From: Planctomicrobium piriforme
GTDB taxonomy: Bacteria > Planctomycetota > Planctomycetia > Planctomycetales > Planctomycetaceae
Direction: 5' to 3'
Assembly (NCBI RefSeq): GCF_900113665.1
Contig: NZ_FOQD01000008.1
Location: forward strand, 230,969 to 294,968
DNA length: 64,000 bases
The position numbers were made by a program, and so were the translations under genes. Within the stretch, counting starts at the first letter, position 1; the number at the start of each line of letters is the position of its first letter. The notes below the pieces were generated by a model. It worked only from the letters and a program-made list of their open reading frames with translations. It did not search any database and was not told the origin of the DNA. Positions 34,897 to 41,842 of the stretch are shown here, in pieces.

Positions 34897-36045
34897 ATGA
34901 GTTCCTTCTTCAAAACTCTCTTCACCGGCAGCCTGGTCGGCTGTTCGTTACTCCTGTCCGAATTGGCGCATGCCGCCGATAAGCCGCCTGCGCCGCCTGC
35001 TTACTTGAGCGTCAAAGACGCCGGGCCGGACTATCCATTGCAGGGGGAATACCGTGGCTGGCAGCGTTCGCTCGGTTCGCTGCGGAGCAGCAGGTCTGTC
35101 GGACTGCAGGTGATTGCCCAGGGTGACGGCAATTTCACCGCCACGAAATATTACGGCGGCTTGCCCGGCTCAGGCTGGATGGGGGGCGAACGGTTTATCT
35201 ACACCGGACGGAGATTTGGCGATGTCGTCCGGATCGAAAGCCCTGATTTCATGATCGAGGCCGACGGCCAGTCGGCGTTCATCTATTCCCCGGAAGGCGA
35301 CCGCGTTGGCGAACTGCACAAGGTCGATCGCGTCAGCCCCACGCTCGGGGCCAAGCCGCCAGCCGGCGCGGTCGTGCTCTTCGACGGGCAGGGGACCAAC
35401 GGCTTCGTGAATCCAAAAGTGACCGACAATGGCCTGCTGCGCGAAGGAACCCAGACCGCGGATGCATTTGGAGACTTCCGGCTGCATGCCGAGTTCATGC
35501 TCCCCTTCAAGCCGCTTGGTCGAGGGCAGGATCGCGGCAATAGCGGCTTCTATCTGCAGGGCCGCTACGAAATTCAGGTGCTCGACTCGTTTGGAAACGA
35601 GGGAGTCGAGAATGAGTGCGGCTCGGTTTATCGCACGCGGAGGCCGGCCGTCAACATGTGCCTGCCCCCGCTAACCTGGCAGACCTATGACATCGATTTC
35701 ACGATGCCGAAGTTCGACGCCGCCGGCAAGAAAACTTCCGACATGCGGCTCACCATCTGGCAGAACGGCGTGCTGATCCACAACAACGTCGCGATCCCCG
35801 CCAAGACCGGCAACGGGATTGCGGAAGGCCCGAATCCGCTGCCAACCAAGCTCCAGGACCACGCCAACCCGGTCGTCTATCGCAACATCTGGCTGCTGCC
35901 CAAAACACCAGGCACGCCCGCCGACAGCAGTTGGGTCAAGCTGCCGCTGCAGGGCCCGCCGACTCCCATTCGCACCTTTCACCAGCCCGGCGAAGTTCTC
36001 GCAGTTAGTCCAGCCGGCGTCGTGATGCTCGGGATCAACGAGTAA
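34897..36045 (+). CDS. secreted DUF1080 (3-keto-disaccharide hydrolase-like) protein, 382 aa
   Basis: The ATG at 34897 opens a signal peptide (TLFTGSLVGCSLLLSELAHAAD); an upstream in-frame ATG at 34864 would add an unlikely N-terminus. The C-terminal two-thirds match DUF1080: AVVLFDGQGTNGFVN, FGDFRLHAEFMLPFKP, GNSGFYLQGRYEIQVLDSFGNE, LPPLTWQTYDIDFTMPKFD, MRLTIWQNGVLIHNNV. This concanavalin-like beta-sandwich is abundant in planctomycetes; some relatives hydrolyse 3-keto-glycosides, others bind polysaccharide. Residues 30-150 form a preceding domain of unknown type (YRGWQRSLGSLRSSRSVGLQV). Confidence 0.85.
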   Translation: MSSFFKTLFTGSLVGCSLLLSELAHAADKPPAPPAYLSVKDAGPDYPLQGEYRGWQRSLGSLRSSRSVGLQVIAQGDGNFTATKYYGGLPGSGWMGGERFIYTGRRFGDVVRIESPDFMIEADGQSAFIYSPEGDRVGELHKVDRVSPTLGAKPPAGAVVLFDGQGTNGFVNPKVTDNGLLREGTQTADAFGDFRLHAEFMLPFKPLGRGQDRGNSGFYLQGRYEIQVLDSFGNEGVENECGSVYRTRRPAVNMCLPPLTWQTYDIDFTMPKFDAAGKKTSDMRLTIWQNGVLIHNNVAIPAKTGNGIAEGPNPLPTKLQDHANPVVYRNIWLLPKTPGTPADSSWVKLPLQGPPTPIRTFHQPGEVLAVSPAGVVMLGINE

Positions 36046-36059
36046 TGACAGGAGTTGCA

Positions 36060-36155
36060 AGTCGTCAGTTGTCAGTTTGAAACACTTGAAATGACCACGA
36101 GTTGTGTTTTCGCAGGCGGCTCGATCTGAACTGAATACTGACAACTGAAAACTTG
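36060..36155. repeat. AACTGAAAACTGA element, full copy
   Basis: AGTCGTCAGTTGTCAGTTTG at the left and ATACTGACAACTGAAAACTT at the right. It occupies nearly the whole gap between the DUF1080 and glycosyltransferase genes. Confidence 0.65.
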
Positions 36156-36166
36156 GTACTACTAGA

Positions 36167-36934
36167 ATGACCAACTCCGCGCCGATTGAAGTGTCGTTCG
36201 TCATCCCGGCGCGGAATGAAGAAGCCGTTCTCGCACAATCGCTCGCGTCGGTGCAGACTGCCGCATCCGCTGCCGGAGTGACCTTCGAAATCATCGTTTC
36301 CAACGATGACTCGACTGATCGCACTCGTGAGATCGCCCTCGCTGCCGGGGCACAGGTGGTTGACGTCAAACTGCACAACATTGGTGCCGTTCGCAACGCC
36401 GGCGCAGCACTGGCGACTGGCCGCATTCTCTTCTTCCTCGATGCCGATACCCTGCTGCCAGCGAAAACCTTGCAGGCGGCGCTGCGAGCCATCGACGCCG
36501 GCGCCGTCGGCGGCGGCGGAGCGGTGGTCTTTGAGGAAGGTCTCAGTTCGTTTCAATTGTCGCTGGCAGCGCTGTTCACCTGGTACTGGCAAAACTGGAA
36601 CGGCTGGGCCGCAGGCTGCAATATCTTCGTCAAACGGGCCGACTTCGAGGCCATTGGCGGTTTCGACACGCAGTACTTCGCCGCCGAAGAACGCTACCTT
36701 TCCGATGCCCTCAAGACCCGGGGGCGATTCGTGATCTTGAAAGAAGGCGTGATCACCTCAGCCCGCAAGCTCCGCATTTACTCGACCAGCCACATGATCA
36801 AAGTCGCCCTCAAAGCCCTGATCTGGAACCGCGGCCAACTCAAACGCCGCGAAGGCCTGGAAATCCTCTACGACGCACCAAGAGAGGCAGTCCAGAGTCC
36901 AGAGTCGAGTGTCCAGAGCCAGACGAAGAGTTGA
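36167..36934 (+). CDS. glycosyltransferase family 2, 255 aa
   Basis: GT-A fold: VSFVIPARNEEAVLAQSLASV at the N-terminus, EIIVSNDDSTDRTREIAL, then ILFFLDADTLLPAKTL with the DxD-type acidic motif, and FVKRADFEAIGGFDTQYFAAEE with the likely catalytic-acid region. There are no clear membrane helices except weak hydrophobic stretches (LSLAALFTWYWQNWNGWAAG). It is similar to TIGR04283-like or general GT2 enzymes; the sugar and acceptor are unknown. The last 13 or so residues (VQSPESSVQSQTKS) are encoded by the GTCCAGAGTC intergenic repeat, so the native C-terminus probably ended near REAV before repeat insertion. Confidence 0.82.
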   Translation: MTNSAPIEVSFVIPARNEEAVLAQSLASVQTAASAAGVTFEIIVSNDDSTDRTREIALAAGAQVVDVKLHNIGAVRNAGAALATGRILFFLDADTLLPAKTLQAALRAIDAGAVGGGGAVVFEEGLSSFQLSLAALFTWYWQNWNGWAAGCNIFVKRADFEAIGGFDTQYFAAEERYLSDALKTRGRFVILKEGVITSARKLRIYSTSHMIKVALKALIWNRGQLKRREGLEILYDAPREAVQSPESSVQSQTKS

Positions 36935-36985
36935 GAGTTGAGTGTGGCGGAGGGTTCCCAGGTTGATTCGCTCAACGTTCAACCC

Positions 36986-37720
36986 TCATCGCTCAACGAG
37001 ACATTCCATCGCTGTCCGAAAACGTTCGATCGCTTCTGACGAAATGCTTCCTCCGCGGTCCCCATCAAGGCATGCTGCCGAGCGAATCGCGATGATGTCG
37101 ACGCCGGTCTGGCAAACACGGCTCACGTCATCGATCGAGAGTCGGCCTGCGGCTGCGACGAGTAAGCCCAGTTGCTGAATCTCGGCCGTCAGAGATATCA
37201 GTCGCTCTTCGCTGAGGTAATCCAACAGTCGTCCCTCGCCCTTCGAACAGGTGTCGAACAGCATTCCGACGCAGCCAGTCTCGAACGCCGCAGCAATCAC
37301 CTCTTCGACAGGTGGCGACTGGGCGAGTTCGTTATCGACATAAGCCACCGCAATCCAGCTTGGACTCTCTGACCCTTCGACGCCTGCCGACAGGGTGCGT
37401 CGAACCTTCGTCCAACGCACTTTCCAGTCAGAATGAGACGCCAGTCCGGCCAGGCCCAGTTTCAGATACTGAACCGCCGGCAGCACGCCTGCTGCGATGC
37501 CGTCCCAGTCCAAAACCTCACCGCACGCGGCGCTGATCACGCATTCTGGAAATTGTTGTCGCAGGCAGGCGACCGACTCCCTCAGCGTCGCGGGTTCCAC
37601 CATCCCCAGCGATCCCTGCAACGGCTCCTTGAAATCGATCAGATCCGCCCCGGCCGCCGCGGCAATTCCCGCTTCCTCCGCGTTTCGGACGCTGACAAGT
37701 AATCTCGGCGGATGAGGCAT
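36986..37720 (-). CDS. MfnB-like (5-formylfuran-3-yl)methyl phosphate synthase, 244 aa
   Basis: The MfnB family condenses two glyceraldehyde-3-phosphate molecules into the furan precursor of methanofuran-type cofactors. Family signatures: RLLVSVRNAEEAGIAAAAGADLIDFKEPLQGSLG near the N-terminus with the Lys of the DFKEP motif, VQYLKLGLAG with a second Lys, and GMLFDTCSKGEG with the Asp/Lys pair. The start at 37720 (MPHPPRLLVSVRN) matches family N-termini; the longer in-frame upstream region is dropped. Planctomycetes carry tetrahydromethanopterin-linked C1 genes, and this gene is usually part of that set, but no other C1 gene is in this window. It is divergent from the sigma54 regulator. Confidence 0.8.
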   Translation of the reverse strand: MPHPPRLLVSVRNAEEAGIAAAAGADLIDFKEPLQGSLGMVEPATLRESVACLRQQFPECVISAACGEVLDWDGIAAGVLPAVQYLKLGLAGLASHSDWKVRWTKVRRTLSAGVEGSESPSWIAVAYVDNELAQSPPVEEVIAAAFETGCVGMLFDTCSKGEGRLLDYLSEERLISLTAEIQQLGLLVAAAGRLSIDDVSRVCQTGVDIIAIRSAACLDGDRGGSISSEAIERFRTAMECLVER

Positions 37721-37938
37721 GACTGGCAGCAGGGAAGGTGCGTCGCAGACTGCGGGATCTGCGTGGAGACGATTCGTAAGTGATTCTAGAGACGCCTCTT
37801 GTGGAATAATAGTTCGCACTTGGACAGACTCGAATTTACACGATTTCTGGATTCTGATATCACCCCGTCGCAATCACCAACCCCCAAGATCCAGCCAGCC
37901 TCGGTCGAGGCCAGCTCTCTCAACCATAGGATCTCGTT

Positions 37939-39357
37939 ATGTCGTCACGGACGGACGACGCAGGCGCAAAGGGCGCCCGACGTTTACGGCTGCTCTTCGT
38001 CGATGATGAAGCTCCCATCCGCATGGTCATGGGGAAAGAGCTTCAGCGGATCGGACATGATGTCACGGTCGTCGACGGTGGAAAAGCGGCCCTGGCAGCA
38101 CTTTCGGAAAACGCCTTCGACGCCGCTATCGTCGACCTGCGAATGCCCGAGATTGACGGCTGGGCAGTCATCGAACACATCAAGAAGTCCGGCGTCGAAA
38201 CCGACGTCATCATCAGCACCGGTCACGGCGGGATGGATGACGCCATTCGTGCCATCCGGCTGGGCGCCTACGACTTCCTTCGCAAACCCTACAAGATTGT
38301 CGAGATCGACAGCGTCCTCAACCGCGTGGCGGAAAAACGGACGCTGGCGAACCGCGCTCTCGCCCTCGAAAGCGAACTGCAGACCGTCCGCGGCAAGACC
38401 GACCTGATCGGCGAAAGCCCTGCCATGGGCCGGGTGAAGAAGCTCGTCGAGCGCATCGCCCCCACCGATTCCAGCGTCCTGATTCTCGGCGATACCGGTA
38501 CAGGCAAGGAACTGGTCGCCCGCAGCGTTCACGAATACAGCCAGCGTTCGAAAATGCCGTTCGTTGCCGTCAACTGCGGCGCCTTGCCCGAGAATCTCGT
38601 CGAGAGCGAACTCTTCGGCCACAAAAAGGGCGCCTTCACCGGCGCTGATACCCCCCGCAAGGGTCTGATCGAAGTCGCCAACGGCGGTACGCTCTTCCTC
38701 GACGAATTGGGCGAGCTCGACAAGGGGATGCAGGTCAAGCTGCTTCGCTTCCTCGAATCCGGAGAAGTCCGCCGCGTTGGCGAGAACGATGCCTTCACTG
38801 TCGATGTCCGCGTCGTCTGTGCGACAAACCGCAATCTGGAAGACATGGTCGCTGAAGGGACGTTCCGCGAGGATCTCTTCTTCCGCGTCAACACCTTCGA
38901 AATCCGCTTGCCGGCTTTGCGGGAACGCAAGGACGACATTCCGGCCCTGGCGCGATTCCTCGCGGCCCGGCATCTCAAACGCAAATCGGTCCCCGACGAA
39001 ATCCTCTCGCCCGAAACCATCGAAGTGTTGCGGGCACATGAATGGTCAGGCAACGTTCGCGAACTGGCGAACGCCATTGAGCACGCGGTGATCCTGTCGG
39101 ATGGCAAGACGATTCAGCCGGAAGACCTGCCGACCAGCGTCTCCCGTCGTCCTGCCGCTGGCAACAAGCCGTTCGAGATTTCGAACTTCTCCTTCCCGAT
39201 GACGCTCCGCGAAATCGAGATGGAAGTGATTCTGCAGACGATGGACAAGTTCCGCGGCGACAAGCCAAAGACGGCCGACGAACTCGGGATCGCGCTGAAG
39301 ACGCTCTACAACAAGCTCAATCAGCATCAGTCACTCGATCAGGCCAAAGCCGGCTGA
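37939..39357 (+). CDS. NtrC-family sigma54-dependent response regulator, 472 aa
   Basis: REC domain (residues 17-130): acidic pocket FVDDEAP (Asp22, Asp23), phospho-acceptor Asp66 in IVDLRMPEIDGW, conserved Lys in FLRKPYK near 116. AAA+ domain: Walker A GDTGTGKELVA, sigma54-contact loop GAFTGAD, Walker B GGTLFLDELGEL, and second-region RVVCATNRNLEDMV. The C-terminal Fis-type helix-turn-helix is TADELGIALKTLYNKLNQH. It contains all parts expected of a phosphorylation-activated enhancer-binding protein. The kinase partner is not adjacent; the FHA-GAF kinase at 32741 is a candidate. It ends at an excellent terminator. Confidence 0.93.
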   Translation: MSSRTDDAGAKGARRLRLLFVDDEAPIRMVMGKELQRIGHDVTVVDGGKAALAALSENAFDAAIVDLRMPEIDGWAVIEHIKKSGVETDVIISTGHGGMDDAIRAIRLGAYDFLRKPYKIVEIDSVLNRVAEKRTLANRALALESELQTVRGKTDLIGESPAMGRVKKLVERIAPTDSSVLILGDTGTGKELVARSVHEYSQRSKMPFVAVNCGALPENLVESELFGHKKGAFTGADTPRKGLIEVANGGTLFLDELGELDKGMQVKLLRFLESGEVRRVGENDAFTVDVRVVCATNRNLEDMVAEGTFREDLFFRVNTFEIRLPALRERKDDIPALARFLAARHLKRKSVPDEILSPETIEVLRAHEWSGNVRELANAIEHAVILSDGKTIQPEDLPTSVSRRPAAGNKPFEISNFSFPMTLREIEMEVILQTMDKFRGDKPKTADELGIALKTLYNKLNQHQSLDQAKAG

Positions 39358-39376
39358 TTCACTTTCTAAGAACCTC

Positions 39377-39415
39377 AAGCGACCTCGGACAACCTGTCCG
39401 GGGTCGCTTTTTTTT
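39377..39415 (+). terminator. rho-independent terminator after the response regulator
   Basis: AAGCGACCTCGGACA, loop, TGTCCGGGGTCGCTT, then an eight-T run (39408-39415). The stem has one small internal mismatch. It is 20 bp after the stop codon. Confidence 0.9.
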
Positions 39416-39488
39416 GAGGCTTGAGGCTTGAGGCTTGAGGCTTGAGGCCTGAGGCCTGAGAGCTGATAGCTGATAGCTGATAGCTGAA
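39416..39488. repeat. two adjacent 7-bp tandem arrays
   Basis: Four GAGGCTT units (39416-39443), two GAGGCCT units, then four AGCTGAT/A units (39461-39488). It starts immediately after the terminator T-run. Confidence 0.85.
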
Positions 39489-40070
39489 GGCGGCTTGCCC
39501 GACTTCCTGACGCCGGACCTTGCCCCCTTCTGGCTCTGGACTCTGGACTGTTAGCTCTCGACTCTTCCCCACACTCAACACTCAGCACTCGTCACTCAAC
39601 TCCCCTCAGTCACGGCGCTGGCAGCCTGCGGGAACCCTGCTCATCCCGTGCTTCTGGTGGTCCTGGCAAACTTTGCGGGCGAAATCTGCCGCCGGACATG
39701 CGTGATCCCGTGCTGACAGCGGATTTGGGCCGGCAGACGCAGCCTGTTGCGGTCGAGATCCGCGGAAAACGGAAACACCGATCGATTCTGCTGGATGGGT
39801 CGAGGCCGAAATGCCTGCTTCTGGTCGCTGGGGAACCAGCCTCGCACGTCATTGTCGTTACAGACGGAACAGGTGGAACGAGGTTGCCCGGCGAGGGTGA
39901 TTTTGAAGAACAGAGGCTCCACTGCTGCGGCTGGATCGCCGAAATCTTTGGGCAGGTGGACCCAAACATTCGTGGTGACTGTTGAGCTTCATACGCGTTA
40001 CGACCGAGCGAAAGCCGACGCAGACGAAGCTTACGAACTCAACCCCCGGGAAAAGTCGAGGAGATTCAAG
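39489..40070. other. 582-bp gap upstream of the Cys-rich gene
   Basis: GTCCAGAGTC-type strings lie near 39530-39555, followed by CACTC repeats at about 39570-39600. From 39600 to 40040 there are open frames on both strands, none with a ribosome binding site or recognisable product. It may contain a long 5' leader. Confidence 0.5.
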
Positions 40071-40610
40071 ATGAAACTGTCAACCCTTTGCGCTGCTTTG
40101 CTGATCGCTGCTAGCGTGAACGTCGCTGGTGCCGGTCTGTTCAAGCACAAACACAGCGACTGCTGTGCTCCGGAAGCAACTTGTTGCGCTCCGGCCCCGA
40201 GCTGTGCCGCTCCTTGCGGTCCTAGCTGCGGTGCTCCCTGTGCTCCGGCTTGTGCTGCTCCTTGTGCTCCGGCCTGTGCAGCTCCGTGTGCCCCGGCTTG
40301 TGCAGCTCCTTGTGCTCCGGCCTGTGCAGCTCCCTGTGCTCCGGCCTGTGCAGCTCCTTGTGCTCCGGCTTGCTGTGCCCCGACGACCTGCTGCCCGTCT
40401 GATTGCTGTGCTCCGGTTTCTTGCTGCGGCAAGAAGCACAAGCTGGCTGGCTGGTTCAAAGGCATGAAGAAGCACGGCTGCAACAAGTGCGACGATTGCT
40501 GTGCTCCGGCTGCTGAATGCTGTGCCCCGTCATGCGGAGCTCCTTGTGCTCCGACCTGCGGTGCTCCTTGTGCTCCGGAATGTGCCGCTCCTTGCGGTGC
40601 TTGCAAGTAA
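40071..40610 (+). CDS. secreted cysteine-rich tandem-repeat protein, 179 aa
   Basis: ATG at 40071 with GAGGAG eight bases upstream; a signal peptide (LCAALLIAASVNVAGAG) is followed by LFKHKHSDCC. The mature protein is dominated by Cys, Ala and Pro: six or so copies of an 8-residue unit CAPACAAP (24-bp DNA repeats, about 40240-40372), with related CGAPCAPTCGAP and CCAPxxCC blocks at both ends. A central non-repeat block, KKHKLAGWFKGMKKHGCNKCDDCC, is basic. Roughly a quarter of mature residues are Cys. Disulfide cross-linking, metal binding or a structural cell-envelope role are all possible; no homologue with known function is recognised. Confidence 0.8.
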   Translation: MKLSTLCAALLIAASVNVAGAGLFKHKHSDCCAPEATCCAPAPSCAAPCGPSCGAPCAPACAAPCAPACAAPCAPACAAPCAPACAAPCAPACAAPCAPACCAPTTCCPSDCCAPVSCCGKKHKLAGWFKGMKKHGCNKCDDCCAPAAECCAPSCGAPCAPTCGAPCAPECAAPCGACK

Positions 40611-40686
40611 TTTGAATTGATCGGGTCAAACCGCAACGGATAACCCTCCCCAGTTCATCCACCGCGGCCGATTCCGAACCAACTCG

Positions 40687-40722
40687 ACGCCGGACTCTTC
40701 AACAGAGTCCGGCGTTTTTCTT
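40687..40722 (+). terminator. rho-independent terminator of the Cys-rich gene
   Basis: Perfect 12-bp arms ACGCCGGACTCT and AGAGTCCGGCGT around a 5-nt loop, followed by TTTTTCTTTTATT. Confidence 0.92.
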
Positions 40723-40826
40723 TTATTGGTACTTGGTTTTTCGCGATCAGTTTTCAGTAGGATCTACCAAACGGCTCCAGGACTTCATACTGTCGACTGG
40801 CCCCTGACCTCTGGCCCCTGGTCCCC

Positions 40827-41750
40827 ATGCAATCCTATCTCCGCCTGTGCCGGCTGCCGGCTGTGTTTACCGCCCTGGCCGATATCTGCGCCGGTTTCCT
40901 GTTGACGCATCTGTCGCTGGAACAAGTCGGAGATTTTGTCGCACTGCTCATCGCGTCGGCCGGGCTCTATCTCTCCGGGATGGTGTTCAACGATGTCTTC
41001 GACGTCGACGTCGATCGCAAAGAGCGACCGCGGCGTCCCATTCCATCCGGTGAAGTGCCGCTGCGGAATGCGATTGGCTTCGGCGTCATGCTGATGCTCG
41101 TTGGAATCGCCGCCGCCGCCGTGGCCGGTTTGAACAGTCTCTGGATGGCCCTGCTGCTGGCAGCCGCCATTTTTCTCTACAACGGCGTTCTCAAGAAGAC
41201 CCCAGTCGGCCCGGTTTCGATGGGACTGTGCCGTTTTCTGAATCTCCTGCTCGGCGCCAGCGGCGCGGCGGAGACTTTTTCCGAGATCTGGCAGCTTCCG
41301 CAGCTGTGGATGGCCCTCTGCATGGGTGTCTACATCACAGGCGTCACCTGGTTTGCACGACGTGAAGCACAAAGCAGCAGCAGCATTCAACTGATCGCCG
41401 CACTCTGCCTTCTCGATCTGGGTCTGCTGATGCTGGGAGCCTGGATGGGCGGCTGGCTGAAATCCTGGGGCTGGGCCATTCCTGATGGCGCGGTCAATCC
41501 CCCGCAATCGATGCTGTTTCTTCTCGCCGTCATCGCCCTGACGATCAACCGCCGCGCCATCGCCGCCATCAATCGGCCTGGCCCGAGCCATGTGCAGATG
41601 GCCGTCGGAACGATGCTGCTCTCGATCATCAGCATCGATGCCATGGCGATTTACTACGCCCACGGCACAGAAGGCCTGGCCTATGCGATTGGAACCCTCG
41701 CCCTCGCGATTCCCGCAGTCTTCCTGCGGCGCTGGATTTCGATGACGTAG
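40827..41750 (+). CDS. UbiA-family prenyltransferase, EboC-like, 307 aa
   Basis: Polytopic membrane protein with about eight helices. The first UbiA prenyl-diphosphate motif is clear: MVFNDVFDVDVDRKERPRRPIPSG (residues 53-76), the NDxxDxxxD motif. The equivalent second motif is not the classical DxxxD; after the fourth helix the sequence is LYNGVLKKTPVGPVSMGLCRFLNLLLGAS, as in EboC-type UbiA proteins encoded in eboABCDEF clusters. Substrates are unknown. It starts at the ATG at 40827. Neighbouring genes do not form an obvious pathway; a TatD-like (EboB-type) hydrolase is 27 kb away. Confidence 0.82.
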   Translation: MQSYLRLCRLPAVFTALADICAGFLLTHLSLEQVGDFVALLIASAGLYLSGMVFNDVFDVDVDRKERPRRPIPSGEVPLRNAIGFGVMLMLVGIAAAAVAGLNSLWMALLLAAAIFLYNGVLKKTPVGPVSMGLCRFLNLLLGASGAAETFSEIWQLPQLWMALCMGVYITGVTWFARREAQSSSSIQLIAALCLLDLGLLMLGAWMGGWLKSWGWAIPDGAVNPPQSMLFLLAVIALTINRRAIAAINRPGPSHVQMAVGTMLLSIISIDAMAIYYAHGTEGLAYAIGTLALAIPAVFLRRWISMT

Positions 41751-41842
41751 AGCACTTGCCCCCTGTTCGACCGCACAGTAGTGCATTATTGTGAACCGAG
41801 TTCATTCCGCATTGGTGCAGACCAATTCCAGGAAGGTGCTCG

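Noticed and set aside
37984..39039. 351-aa open frame on the minus strand
   Set aside because: Antisense to the well-supported sigma54 response regulator.
39610..39969. 119-aa open frame on the minus strand
   Set aside because: Overlaps other open frames on both strands; composition is Ser/Pro/Arg-rich as in non-coding GC-rich DNA.
40240..40375. Regular short repeats that could suggest a CRISPR array
   Set aside because: The 24-bp units are contiguous without spacers and are in frame within a secreted protein.
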